Of a stretch of 64,000 nucleotides of DNA, positions 14,646 to 23,651 are shown piece by piece. The stretch is from Mesorhizobium muleiense (GTDB lineage: Bacteria > Pseudomonadota > Alphaproteobacteria > Rhizobiales > Rhizobiaceae): the NCBI RefSeq assembly GCF_900099905.1, contig NZ_FNEE01000019.1, positions 1 to 64,000 of the forward strand. The letters are read 5' to 3'. Positions within the stretch are counted from its first letter, which is position 1, and every line of letters starts with the position of its first letter. The translations under genes and the position numbers were made by a program. Below the pieces are notes generated by a model. It was not told the origin of the DNA. It worked only from the letters and a program-made list of their open reading frames with translations, and made no database searches.

Positions 14646-15500
14646 GTGGACGCGACAGAGACCAGGAAATACTGGCGCCACCCCAGCTTCCCTGAGCTTT
14701 GCCTGTTCAAGGCGCGCTTCACGCAGCATCGCTATGATCTGCACACGCACCCAACCTATGTGATCGCGCTGATCACGGCTGGCTGCGAACGCATCCGCAT
14801 CGGGCGCCACAAAATAGTCGCTCCGGCGGGCACCATTGCTGTCGTCAATCCCGAGGAGTGGCATGACGGGGAACAAGGTGCGGATGAAGGCTGGGCCTAC
14901 CGGACGTTTTATCCCCCGGTGCCGCTGATGGCGGGCCTCGCCCACGAGCTGGGCAGGGCTGACGCTCCGGTCTTCTCACATCGGAATATCGAAGACAGCG
15001 ATCTCGCCGCAGCGTTGATGGCAGCGCACCAGAGCTCGACCTCACCGGACGCGACGCAAGCCGAGACGTCGCTGCTCGTCGCCTTGAGACATCTCATCGT
15101 TCGGCATGGCGATTGCAGCGGGCGGGTAGAGGAGATCGAAGGCTCGGGATCGCGACGGAGGTTCTCGCTCTACGAGGAGCTTGTCGAAAGCGACCTTGGC
15201 TCGCAGCTCGACCTGCAGCGGCTTGCCGACGCCGCGTCCGTCACCCGGTTTCAGGTCATCCGGGATTTCAAGAAGGCGATTGGCCTGACACCTGCAGCCT
15301 ATATCCGCGACCGGAGACTGCGTCGCGCCAGCTCCTTGATCGAACAGGGGCTCGGCCTCGCCGAGGCCGCCATTGCGTCAGGTTTTGCCGACCAGAGCCA
15401 TCTTTCCCGTGCGTTCCGGACCATGCATGGCATGACGCCGGGCATGTTCAGGAGAGGCAAAGCTCCCGAACCAAAACGAGTTCACATCGAAATGAAATGA
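14646..15500 (+). CDS. AraC-family transcriptional regulator
   Basis: About 284 aa. The N-terminal half is a cupin-like effector domain with HTHPTYVIALITAGCERIRI and PAGTIAVVNPEEWHDGE. The C-terminus has two helix-turn-helix units: DLQRLADAASVTRFQVIRDF and GLAEAAIASGFADQSHLSRA, ending HGMTPGMFRRG. The frame opens at a TTG at 14622, but the GTG at 14646 is preceded by AGGGA and fits the usual length. Its divergent neighbour, the M20 amidohydrolase, is the obvious target. Confidence 0.88.
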   Translation: MDATETRKYWRHPSFPELCLFKARFTQHRYDLHTHPTYVIALITAGCERIRIGRHKIVAPAGTIAVVNPEEWHDGEQGADEGWAYRTFYPPVPLMAGLAHELGRADAPVFSHRNIEDSDLAAALMAAHQSSTSPDATQAETSLLVALRHLIVRHGDCSGRVEEIEGSGSRRRFSLYEELVESDLGSQLDLQRLADAASVTRFQVIRDFKKAIGLTPAAYIRDRRLRRASSLIEQGLGLAEAAIASGFADQSHLSRAFRTMHGMTPGMFRRGKAPEPKRVHIEMK

Positions 15501-15561
15501 TCGGACAGTGGCCGGAACACCAATGTCGGCGCCAATCCGTTCCCGACGCAAGCTTGCGTTG

Positions 15562-16116
15562 TCATTTCGCCGCCGCCTCCACCCGGTCCGCAGCGGCGGC
15601 CAGCACGGCGCGGTCGCCCTCCTCGTACAAGCGATGGGTCGAGATGGCGCTGACGCGCCAGCCTTCGGGCGTCCGCACCAGCCGGTGCAGATAGCTGGCG
15701 CCGACCGTCCAGAACCGCGTGTCGATCCAATGGCTAGCGCGAACATGGCTGCGCGCGACCGCGTCGTTGCCCGCGCCTTCGACAACGATGTTGGTGATAA
15801 GGTGCTGGGTGGCGTCGAAGCCCGGCAGCAGGCCTTGCCACTGAGCAATCAGCGCGTCGCGGTCGCTGGTCGCGGCTTCGCCACCGAAAAGGCTGCTATA
15901 GTCTGTCGTGACGCGGGTCGTGAAATAGGATTTTACCCGATCCCATTCGCGCAAATCGGCATAGAGGCCAATCCCCGCCACCGCCTCGGCGATGGCGGTC
16001 TTGTCTTCGCTCGTCAGCGCAGCCGTGGACTGCATGGTGCTCAAGGCGGGCAGAGCGGCAAGCGTCGCGGCAAAAACTACCAAGGCCAAAACAAACCGGC
16101 GGGTGACGGGGCTCAT
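15562..16116 (-). CDS. Exported SnoaL/NTF2-like protein
   Basis: A 184-aa protein with an N-terminal signal sequence (RRFVLALVVFAATLAALPAL) followed by a SnoaL-like cone-shaped fold (LYADLREWDRVKSYFTTRV, SHWIDTRFWTVGASYLHRLV, GWRVSAISTHRLY). Family members bind or isomerise small hydrophobic substrates, but no catalytic pair can be assigned. Its start overlaps the preceding hydrolase gene by four bases, so it is the third gene of an exported SnoaL-hydrolase-SnoaL operon. Confidence 0.78.
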   Translation of the reverse strand: MSPVTRRFVLALVVFAATLAALPALSTMQSTAALTSEDKTAIAEAVAGIGLYADLREWDRVKSYFTTRVTTDYSSLFGGEAATSDRDALIAQWQGLLPGFDATQHLITNIVVEGAGNDAVARSHVRASHWIDTRFWTVGASYLHRLVRTPEGWRVSAISTHRLYEEGDRAVLAAAADRVEAAAK

Positions 16117-17090
16117 TGTCCCGCCTCCCCTGCACCGCCCAGCGTGGCGCGGAAATGCGCCTCAACGGCGTCGCTCGCTGTCTTCACCGGCGCAGCGCGG
16201 TCGTAGAAGTCGAACTGGGTGACGTTGTCGAGCCACAGCTCCTGCTTCGGCCCGGTCAGCCGCCCGTAAAATTTGTGCGCGCCCTGCGGGATGGCAGCCG
16301 CCTCGCTGTGCACCATCAGCAAGGGCTGATGCAGGCGCCGGGCAGCCTGGATCGCATCGAATGTCAGCCAGCCGCGCCAGAAGGCCGGATCGGCCTCGTT
16401 GCGCCAGGCCGGGATCATGCCGCGACCAGCCTCTGTATAGTAAGGCACCTTGAACATGATCGCCCGCTCGTCGGCCAGGCTGGCGGCGGGCAGGAATGTC
16501 TGCTTGCCGGTGCGGCGATAGGCGGCCTCGGTCGCATCACCCACGGCTTCAAGCCTGGCCATGCCGTCCTTGCCGCCATAGGTCTGCTCGACCACCTCGG
16601 CATCGTGCAGCCAGGGCGCGACCAAAGCGACCGACTTGATCGCGGCATTTTTGGCGGCGGCAGTGACCATGTAGCCGGAGCTGGCGCAAATGCCGAGCCC
16701 GCCGATGCGGTCCTTGCTGATCTCTGGCCGGGCCGCGAGATAGGCGACCGCCGCCTCGATGTCGGCGACCTTGGCGCTGGGGTCCTCATACTGGCGGCGG
16801 GCGCCGCCGCTCTCGCCCCAACCGCGAAAATCGAAGGTCAATGCGACGAAGCCGCGGTCGGCCAACTCGCGGGCATAGCGGGCCGGCATCTGTTCCTTCA
16901 CCGTCATCCAGGCGCCGGTCACGACCAGCGCGGGCCGAGGTTTCGCGTCCAGATCCTCGGGCAGATAGAGATCGCCGACGATCTGCTCACCGTGCGAGGC
17001 GAAAGCAACGCGCTCGACGCGCGATGCGGCGAAGGCGCTTGAGCCGAGGGCGGCGGCGGTTGCCGTGGCCAGCGTCAGGATTTTCAACAT
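16113..17090 (-). CDS. Exported alpha/beta hydrolase
   Basis: A 325-aa hydrolase with a signal peptide (MLKILTLATATAAALGSSAF). The alpha/beta core shows PALVVTGAWMTVKEQMP, VALTFDFRGWGESGG and the nucleophile elbow region GLGICASSGYM, in which Cys takes the place usually held by Ser and a Ser pair follows, as in YcjY-like proteins. The last residues DFYDRAAPVKTASDAVEAHF hold the expected C-terminal region. Middle gene of a three-gene operon flanked by two SnoaL-like proteins. Substrate unknown; a carboxylic or lactone ester is a reasonable guess. Confidence 0.8.
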   Translation of the reverse strand: MLKILTLATATAAALGSSAFAASRVERVAFASHGEQIVGDLYLPEDLDAKPRPALVVTGAWMTVKEQMPARYARELADRGFVALTFDFRGWGESGGARRQYEDPSAKVADIEAAVAYLAARPEISKDRIGGLGICASSGYMVTAAAKNAAIKSVALVAPWLHDAEVVEQTYGGKDGMARLEAVGDATEAAYRRTGKQTFLPAASLADERAIMFKVPYYTEAGRGMIPAWRNEADPAFWRGWLTFDAIQAARRLHQPLLMVHSEAAAIPQGAHKFYGRLTGPKQELWLDNVTQFDFYDRAAPVKTASDAVEAHFRATLGGAGEAGQ

Positions 17091-17147
17091 CGTAAATCTC
17101 CTTTGGCCTGGAGCGAAAGCGCGGCGCGACGGATTAAGGCCGCCGTC

Positions 17148-17651
17148 TCAGCGGTCATCCGCCAGTCGGCCGGGCAGTGGCTTCAGCTTGTAGTGCGTCC
17201 AGTAGAAGGTGTCCGACTGGTACATGTCGGTCAAGAAATTCTGCGCCTCGGTGATCTTGCCGTCCTTGATGCGAAACATCAGGGCGAAAAGCTGGTCGAT
17301 CTCGGGACCTGAGCCGACGTTCGACCAGCCGCGATGGATGTCGACGACGAGATCGCCCTGCGCCTGGAAGAAGATCGGCTCAGTCCTGAATTTGCCGTCG
17401 GCCAGGCCACGGAAGAAGGCGACCACTTCCTCCGGCCCGCGCTTGTCGCCGGCTAGCGGATGGTGGCCGGGAATGCGCCACACGATGTCGGCCGCCAGGA
17501 AGGGCCGAACCGCCTCCGGGTTCCCGGTCGCATAGGCTGCGTAATAGTCCTTGATCAACTGGATGTTGCGGTCTTCCTGCGGGCCGCCGTTGGCGGGGGC
17601 GGCGGACACCGCCAGGAGAGCGCCGGCGGCGAGCGAAGCGAGCCTGGTCAT
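17148..17651 (-). CDS. Exported SnoaL-like protein
   Basis: A 167-aa product starting MTRLASLAAGALLAVSAAPA with a signal peptide, then a SnoaL-like domain: LIKDYYAAYATGNPEAVRPF, ADIVWRIPGHHPLAG, FFRGLADGKFRTEPIFF, MFRIKDGKITEAQNFL. The Trp and paired His are typical of the limonene-epoxide-hydrolase/SnoaL group. The ATG at 17651 follows GGAGA and gives a correct signal peptide; the longer frame adds an Arg/Lys-rich stretch with no role. First gene of the operon and divergent from a LysR-type gene that may control it. Confidence 0.8.
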   Translation of the reverse strand: MTRLASLAAGALLAVSAAPANGGPQEDRNIQLIKDYYAAYATGNPEAVRPFLAADIVWRIPGHHPLAGDKRGPEEVVAFFRGLADGKFRTEPIFFQAQGDLVVDIHRGWSNVGSGPEIDQLFALMFRIKDGKITEAQNFLTDMYQSDTFYWTHYKLKPLPGRLADDR

Positions 17652-17792
17652 CGGTCCTGTCTCCTTCCCTTTCGGCCGTCTTGCCTTTCGGGCCGTCGCG
17701 ACAGCGAAGCCCGTTCGTCGGACCAACATGACGCTTTTGGTTCACCGGAAAAACCCGTAGAGTTCGACAAGGCTATTTGGAATATCCTCACA

Positions 17793-18701
17793 ATGCGACT
17801 CGACCAGTTCAGCGGCATCGTCGCCTTCGTGAAGGTCGCGGAGGCAAAAAGCTTCACCCGCGCCGCTGCCGAACTCGGCGTCGCCCCGGCCTCGCTCAGC
17901 GAGGCGGTCAAGGGCCTCGAGGAGCGTCTCGGGGTGCGGCTCCTCAACCGCACGACCCGCAGCGTTGGCCTGACCGAAGCCGGCGCCCACTATTTCGACC
18001 ACGTGCGCCCAGCGGCCGAGGAGATCCGGGCGGCCGGCGCGGCACTGCGCGAGACCCGCGACCGCCCCGCCGGCACGCTGCGCCTGAGCCTGCCGTGGAT
18101 CGCCGCGCCGCTGCTGATCGAGCCGCTGATGGGGCCGTTCATGGATGCCTACCCGGAGGTGCGGCTTAGCCTGATCTTCGACGACAATTTCGTCGATATC
18201 GCCGCGCAGGGCTTCGATGCCGGCCTGCGGATCGGCGAGCTTCTCGAGAAGGATATGATCGGCGCGCGTCTGGGCGGGCCGTTGCAGACGGTGGTGTTGG
18301 GCAGCCCCGACTACCTCGCGCGTAACGGCTCGCCAAAACGACCCGCCGACCTCGCTGCCCACCGCTGCATCGCCTTCGCCTTCACCCGCACCCGCGCCAT
18401 CTCGCCCTGGGAGTTTGTTGTCGATGGACGCCAGGTCGAGTTCACGCCCGACCCATGTCTGGTCGTGAACACACTGCCGCTCTGCATCACCGCCGCCGCG
18501 CAAGGGCTTGGCCTCGCCTTTGCCGTCGAAGGCCTCGCTGCGCCGCTTCTCGCCTCAGGCGCGCTGGTCAAGGTGCTGGAGCCTTTCTGTCCCACCTACG
18601 AACCGCTCCACCTCTATTATCCCAGCCGTCGCCTCGTCCCGCCAAAGCTGCGGGCCTTCATCGATTTCGTCCGCGCCAACGCCCACAATTTGCGGATCTG
18701 A
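17793..18701 (+). CDS. LysR-family transcriptional regulator
   Basis: A 302-aa regulator. The winged helix-turn-helix at the N-terminus is typical (FVKVAEAKSFTRAAAELGVA, SLSEAVKGLEERLGVRLLNR). The C-terminal two-lobed effector domain follows (GTLRLSLPWIAAPLLIEPL to the end). The ATG at 17793 begins the normal LysR N-terminus MRLDQFSGIVAF; the frame upstream of it is a shadow of the divergent SnoaL gene. The 141-base gap with that gene is the probable regulatory region. Confidence 0.9.
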   Translation: MRLDQFSGIVAFVKVAEAKSFTRAAAELGVAPASLSEAVKGLEERLGVRLLNRTTRSVGLTEAGAHYFDHVRPAAEEIRAAGAALRETRDRPAGTLRLSLPWIAAPLLIEPLMGPFMDAYPEVRLSLIFDDNFVDIAAQGFDAGLRIGELLEKDMIGARLGGPLQTVVLGSPDYLARNGSPKRPADLAAHRCIAFAFTRTRAISPWEFVVDGRQVEFTPDPCLVVNTLPLCITAAAQGLGLAFAVEGLAAPLLASGALVKVLEPFCPTYEPLHLYYPSRRLVPPKLRAFIDFVRANAHNLRI

Positions 18702-18922
18702 CGCGCCGCCGCGAAACCAGCCACGGCACAGATCGGCGAGCCGGTCCGGTTCACCCCAGGCGCCGACCATCTGCCGGGTGGCGGCGTTGAGGCGGTTGAA
18801 GGCGTTGATTGGCCGCATTGCGAACGGCAACGACCCGTCGCGTTGAGCCAAGAGTTCCGGCTTTCGCGGCACGGAGCCCGATGCTAAGGGCTGCAAATCT
18901 TGAATCAGCAACGGATCGCCCT

Positions 18923-19687
18923 GTGACCGACACCGAACGCCCTCGCCTGCCGCTGATCGAAATCTGCGTCGAAGGCATCGATGGCCTGCTCGCCGCGCAA
19001 GCCGCCGGCGCCGACCGGGTCGAGCTCTGCGCCAGCCTCGTCGAGGGCGGCGTCACACCGAGTTTTGGCATGGTGCGCGCAGCCGTCGAACTGGCGACGA
19101 TTCCATTCCACGTCATCGTGCGGCCGCGCGGCGGCGATTTTCTCTACAGTGACGCCGAGTACGGTTCGATGCTCGCCGATGTGAGCGCGCTGCGCGAGCT
19201 TGGCGTCGCCGGTGTCGTCGTCGGCTGCCTGAATGCCGACGGTACCATCGACGAAAGGCGGATGAGCGAATTTGTGCAGGCGGCAGGGCATTTGAACGTC
19301 ACCTGCCACCGTGCCTTCGACATGACACGCGATCCGACTGACGCGCTGGAAGCGCTGATCCGCAGCAAGGTCGGCCGCGTGCTGACCAGCGGCCAGCGCG
19401 ACACCGCATTGGAGGGCGCGGCCCTGCTGGCGGCCCTCGTCCGGCAGGCGGGGAAGCGCATCATCATCCTCGGCTGCGGCGGGCTCGACCCGAACAACAT
19501 CGCCGAGGTGCGGGAAAGAACCGGACTGACCGAAATGCATTTCGCCGCACTCAAAGACGTGCCGAGCGCCATGCGTTACCGCAATCCCCGGGTTGGCATG
19601 GGCGGAACCGACCTCGACCGCGAGTACCGCAACACGGTGACCGACGCGGCGCTGATGGCGGCGACGATTGCGGCGGCGAGAGCATGA
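18923..19687 (+). CDS. cutC: CutC family protein
   Basis: A 254-aa TIM-barrel protein historically linked to copper homeostasis, though its biochemical role is unsettled. The CutC pattern is clear: PLIEICVEGIDGLLAAQAAG, DRVELCASLVEGGVTPS, FHVIVRPRGGDFLYSDAE, VTCHRAFDMTRDP, VGRVLTSGQRDTALEG and a C-terminal MHFAALKD. The GTG at 18923 gives the usual length of about 250 residues; an ATG at 18881 and another at 18809 are alternatives. The stop overlaps the start of the GNAT gene by four bases, so the two are coupled. Confidence 0.88.
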   Translation: MTDTERPRLPLIEICVEGIDGLLAAQAAGADRVELCASLVEGGVTPSFGMVRAAVELATIPFHVIVRPRGGDFLYSDAEYGSMLADVSALRELGVAGVVVGCLNADGTIDERRMSEFVQAAGHLNVTCHRAFDMTRDPTDALEALIRSKVGRVLTSGQRDTALEGAALLAALVRQAGKRIIILGCGGLDPNNIAEVRERTGLTEMHFAALKDVPSAMRYRNPRVGMGGTDLDREYRNTVTDAALMAATIAAARA

Positions 19688-20199
19688 TCGCGAAGGACGA
19701 AAACAAACGGGCACGCCTGCCGATCGACCGGGTTTCGCCGCAGGACGAGACCGCCATCCTCGCCCTTAACAACGAACACGCGGCCGAGTTGTCGTGGCTT
19801 GAGCCAGGACGCCTGTCCTTCCTGCTCGGCGAGGCGTTCTATGCGCGCCGCATCGGCGCGCTCGAAGCCTTCATCATGACCTTCGACCAGGACGCCCGCT
19901 ACGACAGCCCGAACTTCCTGTGGTTCCGCGAGCGCTATCCGCGCTTCGTCTATGTCGACCGCGTCGTCGTCGCGGAAGAAGCGCGTGGCCGCGGCCATGC
20001 CCGGCGGCTCTATGAGGATCTGTTCGACCATGTCTCGCGTGCGGGCCAGACCATCGTCACCTGCGAGGTGAATGCCGAACCGCCCAACCCGGCTTCGGAT
20101 GCCTTTCACGCAGCGCTCGGCTTCGTCGAGGTCGGTGACGCGGTGATCCACGGCGGCAAGAAGGCGGTGCGCTACTATGTAAGGCAGGTAGGGCAGTAG
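19684..20199 (+). CDS. GNAT-family acetyltransferase
   Basis: A 171-aa N-acetyltransferase. The acetyl-CoA site is visible as VDRVVVAEEARGRGHARRLY (about residues 98-117), followed by VTCEVNAEPPNP and FHAALGFVEVGD. Its ATG overlaps the cutC stop. The last residues (VRQVGQ and the stop) are written by the first units of the 8-bp tandem repeat at 20186, so the repeat array has apparently supplied or replaced the natural end of the gene. Substrate unknown. Confidence 0.85.
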   Translation: MIAKDENKRARLPIDRVSPQDETAILALNNEHAAELSWLEPGRLSFLLGEAFYARRIGALEAFIMTFDQDARYDSPNFLWFRERYPRFVYVDRVVVAEEARGRGHARRLYEDLFDHVSRAGQTIVTCEVNAEPPNPASDAFHAALGFVEVGDAVIHGGKKAVRYYVRQVGQ

Positions 20200-20312
20200 G
20201 GCAGTAGGGGAGTAGGGGAGTAGGGGAGTAGGGAACAGGATAAATTGGCTGGCCGGCGAGCACCGTCAACATACTGCCCTACTGCCCTACTGCCCTACTC
20301 CCCTACTCCCCT
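20186..20312. repeat. Tandem-repeat hairpin A, between the GNAT gene and coxM
   Basis: The left arm consists of 8-bp units GTAGGGCA (twice) and GTAGGGGA (three times) and then GTAGGGAA, up to about 20235. The right arm (20273-20312) has the complementary units ACTGCCCT and ACTCCCCT. A spacer of about 38 bases lies between. The whole can fold into a long imperfect hairpin between two convergent genes. Confidence 0.85.
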
Positions 20313-20315
20313 CCT

Positions 20316-21113
20316 TCATGCGTTGGCGGCGGCCACTGCGCGCTTGGCCATCACCACGATCAGATTGGCGCGATAATCGGCCGAGGCGTGGATGTCGCTC
20401 ATCAAATCATTCGCCGGCACTTTCACTCCGTTGAGGGCGGCGGCGTCGAAATTCGTGGCAAGCGCCGCCTCGATTTCCTTCGAACGAAAGACGCCGCTGT
20501 CGCCGGCCCCAGTCACGGCAACGCGGACTCCGTCCGCGCCGTTGGCCACGAACACACCGACGATCGCATAGCGCGATGCCGGATTGCGGAACTTTTCATA
20601 GGCCGCCTTGGCCGGCGCGGTGAAGGTCACCGCGGTGACGATCTCGCCGTCCTCCAGCGCCGTTTCGAACAGCCCCGTGAAGAATGCGTCGGCGGCGATC
20701 TCGCGCTTGTTGGTGACGACGGTGGCGTCGAGGGCCAGAAGTGCCGCCGGATAATCGGCGGCGGGGTCGTTGTTGGCGATCGAGCCACCGATTGTGCCCT
20801 TGTAGCGCACCGCAGGATCGCCGATCCGGGACGCCATATGGGCGAGCGCCGGACACGCCTTGTTCAGCTTCTCGTCGCTGGCGACATCGTGATGCGTGGT
20901 GGCGGCGCCGATGGTGACGGTCTTGCCCGACACCTTGACGCCTTGCAATTCCTTGATTCGCGACAGGTCGACAAGGTCGGAAGGCGCGGCAAGCCGCGTC
21001 TTCATCGCCGGGATCAGCGTCATGCCGCCCGACAAGAGCTTCGCATCGCCGGTCTTGAGCAGCTTGGCGGCATCGGCAACGGAGGCGGCGCGGTGATAGT
21101 TGACTGGGTACAT
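20316..21113 (-). CDS. coxM: CO-dehydrogenase-type FAD-binding medium subunit
   Basis: A 265-aa flavoprotein subunit of a xanthine-oxidase-family molybdenum hydroxylase. FAD motifs: AKLLSGGMTLIPAMKTR, TIGAATTHHDVAS and YKGTIGGSIANNDPAADYPA. It passes electrons between the FeS subunit and an external acceptor. GGGAGAA precedes the ATG. Third gene of the S-L-M order typical of form II CO dehydrogenases, with a repeat hairpin in the gap to coxL. The true substrate of form II enzymes is not settled. Confidence 0.87.
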   Translation of the reverse strand: MYPVNYHRAASVADAAKLLKTGDAKLLSGGMTLIPAMKTRLAAPSDLVDLSRIKELQGVKVSGKTVTIGAATTHHDVASDEKLNKACPALAHMASRIGDPAVRYKGTIGGSIANNDPAADYPAALLALDATVVTNKREIAADAFFTGLFETALEDGEIVTAVTFTAPAKAAYEKFRNPASRYAIVGVFVANGADGVRVAVTGAGDSGVFRSKEIEAALATNFDAAALNGVKVPANDLMSDIHASADYRANLIVVMAKRAVAAANA

Positions 21114-21130
21114 GGGATTCTCCCGTGCGA

Positions 21131-21277
21131 GATAGTGAATAGTGAATGGTGAATGGTGAATGGTGAATAGTAGTTAGTAGTTAGTAGTTAGTAGTTAGTA
21201 GTAGTTAGTAGTTAGTAGTGAGGTACCGCCTTAGCGAAGTGCTTTTCTATTCACTATTCACTATTCACTATTCACTC
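21131..21277. repeat. Tandem-repeat hairpin B, between coxL and coxM
   Basis: Left: five 7-bp units GTGAATA/GTGAATG, then a central array of 7-bp TAGTTAG units (about 21168-21219). Right (21247-21277): units of TTCACTA, the complement of TAGTGAA. A (TAGTGAA)n/(TTCACTA)n stem would present the TAGTTAG array and about 30 unique bases as its loop. Confidence 0.85.
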
Positions 21278-21280
21278 CTT

Positions 21281-23629
21281 TCAGTGTTTCGTCGCCCGGA
21301 TCGCTGCCCAGACCGTGGACGGCGATGCGGGCATGGCGATATCGGTGATGCCGATGGCGTCGGTGATGGCATTGATCACGGCCGGCGGTGAGCCGATGGC
21401 GCCGGCCTCGCCGCAGCCCTTGATTCCGAGCGGATTGCCCGGGCACGGCGTGTTCGAGGTCGAGACCTTGAACGACGGCAGGTCGTCGGCGCGCGGCATG
21501 GCGTAGTCCATGTAGCTCGCCGTCAAAAGCTGACCGCTGGCGTCGTAGCGGGTGCCCTCCAGCAAGGCCTGGCCGATTCCCTGGGCGACGCCGCCATGCA
21601 CCTGGCCTTCGACGATCATCGGGTTGATGATGTTGCCGAAATCGTCAGCCGCGACGAACTGGACGACCTCGGTCACGCCGGTCTCGGGATCGATCTCGAC
21701 CTCGCAGACATAGCAGCCGGCCGGGAAGGTGAAGTTCGACGGATCGTAGAATGAGGTCTCCTTCAACCCCGGCTCCATGCCGCCGGGCAGGTTGTGGGCG
21801 GTGTAGGCAGCAAGCGCCATCTGGAACCACGGCACTTGTTTGTCGGTGCCGGCGACCTTCAGGGCGCCATTTTCGATGACGATGTCGCCCTCGTCGGCCT
21901 CGAGCAGATGGGCGGCGATCTTCTTGGCCTTGGCCTCGACCTTGTCGAGCGCCTTGGCGACGGCCGACATGCCGACGGCGCCCGAGCGCGAGCCGTAGGT
22001 GCCCATGCCCATCTGCACCTTGTCGGTATCGCCATGGACGATCGAGACGCTGTCGATCGGCACGCCGAAGCGCTGGTTGACCAGCTGGGCGAAGGTCGTC
22101 TCATGGCCCTGGCCGTGGCTGTGCGAGCCGGTCAGCACCTCGATGGTTCCGGCGGCGTTGACGCGCACCTCGGCACTTTCCCAAAGGCCGACACCCGCTC
22201 CAAGACTGCCGACCGCCGCCGACGGCGCCAGCCCGCAGGCCTCGATATAGCAGCTCATGCCGATGCCGCGCAGCTTGCCTCTGCTGGCGGCGTCGGCCTT
22301 GCGCTGGGCAAAACCGGCATAATCGGCAGCGGCCATCGCCGCGTCCAGCGAAGCGGCATAATCGCCGGCATCATAGTTCATGATGACCGGTGTCTGGTGC
22401 GGGAACGAGGTGATGAAGTTCTTTCGGCGAAGCTCCGCCGGAGACACGCCCAGCTCGCGTGCGGCGGTCTCCATGGTGCGTTCGAGCAGATAGGTGGCCT
22501 CCGGCCGCCCTGCCCCGCGATAGGCGTCGACCGGCGCGGTGTTGGTGTAGACGGCGCGCACATTGGCGTGGATCGCCGGGATGTCGTACTGGCCCGACAA
22601 CAGCGTCGCGTAGAGATAGGTCGGCACGCAGGACGAGAACAGCGACATGTAGGCGCCGAGATTGGCGATGGTGTCGACCTTCAGCCCGGTGATCCTGTTG
22701 TCCTTGTCGAACGCCATTTCGACCGTCGAGACATGGTCGCGGCCATGGGCGTCGGTGAGAAAGCTCTCGGTGCGGTCGGCCACCCATTTGACCGGCACGC
22801 CGGTCTTCTTCGAGGCCCACAGGCAGACGATTTCTTCCGGGTAGATGTAGATCTTCGAACCGAAGCCGCCGCCGACATCCGGCGCGATGACGCGCAGCTT
22901 GTTTTCCGGCGCGACATTGTAGAAGGCGCTCATCACCAGGCGCGCGAGATGCGGGTTCTGCGAGGTCGTCCAGCAGGTATAGTGGTCCTCGGCCTTGTCG
23001 TAGTGACCAAGCGCTGCGCGCGGCTCCATCGCGTTGGGCACCAGCCGGTTGTTGACGATCTTCATGCGGGTGATGTGGGCAGCCGCCTTGATTGCCGCGT
23101 TGGTCGCCGCGCTGTCGCCGAGCTCCCAGTCGAAAATCAGATTGCCGTCGGCTTCCGGATGGATCTGTGGCGCACTCCTTTCGAGCGCCTTGGGAGCGTC
23201 GACGACTGCCTTCAGTTCCTCGTAGCTGATGTCGACCGCTTCGGCCGCGTCGCGCGCCTGCCCCTTGGTCTCGGCGATCACGACGACCACCGCGTCGCCG
23301 ACATAGCGGACCCTGTCGAAGGCCAGCGGCGACCACGCCCCCATCTTCATCGGCGAGCCGTCCTTGGAATGGATCATCCAGCCGCAGATGATATTGCCGA
23401 TGCCGTCGGCCTTGAGCTCCTTGCCGGTCAGCACGCCGATGACACCCGGCATGGCCTGGGCTTTTTTGACATCGATCTTCTTGATCTCAGCATGCGCGTG
23501 CGGACTGCGCACGAAGGCCGCATGCTTCATGCCGGGAACCACCATGTCGTCGACATAGCGCCCGGCGCCGGTAATGAACCGCTTGTCTTCCTTGCGCGCT
23601 ACACGAGCGCCAACACCTTCAATGCCCAT
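21281..23629 (-). CDS. coxL: CO-dehydrogenase-type molybdopterin large subunit, form II
   Basis: A 782-aa catalytic subunit binding the Mo cofactor. The active-site loop reads AYRGAGR (in TAPVDAYRGAGRPEA), which marks form II enzymes; form I has a Cys-containing loop. Other Mo-cofactor segments: PDVGGGFGSKIYIYPEE, SHSHGQGHETTFAQLVN and the C-terminal KGCGEAGAIGSPPAVINA with the catalytic Glu. GGGAGGAA lies before the ATG. Encoded between coxS and coxM on the minus strand, and separated from both by repeat hairpins. Form II proteins are often annotated as CO dehydrogenase but may oxidise other carbon compounds. Confidence 0.9.
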   Translation of the reverse strand: MGIEGVGARVARKEDKRFITGAGRYVDDMVVPGMKHAAFVRSPHAHAEIKKIDVKKAQAMPGVIGVLTGKELKADGIGNIICGWMIHSKDGSPMKMGAWSPLAFDRVRYVGDAVVVVIAETKGQARDAAEAVDISYEELKAVVDAPKALERSAPQIHPEADGNLIFDWELGDSAATNAAIKAAAHITRMKIVNNRLVPNAMEPRAALGHYDKAEDHYTCWTTSQNPHLARLVMSAFYNVAPENKLRVIAPDVGGGFGSKIYIYPEEIVCLWASKKTGVPVKWVADRTESFLTDAHGRDHVSTVEMAFDKDNRITGLKVDTIANLGAYMSLFSSCVPTYLYATLLSGQYDIPAIHANVRAVYTNTAPVDAYRGAGRPEATYLLERTMETAARELGVSPAELRRKNFITSFPHQTPVIMNYDAGDYAASLDAAMAAADYAGFAQRKADAASRGKLRGIGMSCYIEACGLAPSAAVGSLGAGVGLWESAEVRVNAAGTIEVLTGSHSHGQGHETTFAQLVNQRFGVPIDSVSIVHGDTDKVQMGMGTYGSRSGAVGMSAVAKALDKVEAKAKKIAAHLLEADEGDIVIENGALKVAGTDKQVPWFQMALAAYTAHNLPGGMEPGLKETSFYDPSNFTFPAGCYVCEVEIDPETGVTEVVQFVAADDFGNIINPMIVEGQVHGGVAQGIGQALLEGTRYDASGQLLTASYMDYAMPRADDLPSFKVSTSNTPCPGNPLGIKGCGEAGAIGSPPAVINAITDAIGITDIAMPASPSTVWAAIRATKH

Positions 23630-23651
23630 CGCAGAAATTCCTCCCGAAAAA

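Noticed and set aside
13463..14695. A 410-codon open frame opposite the M20 amidohydrolase
   Set aside because: Ala/Gly/Arg-rich shadow without motifs, and it overlaps the divergent promoter region and the start of the AraC gene.
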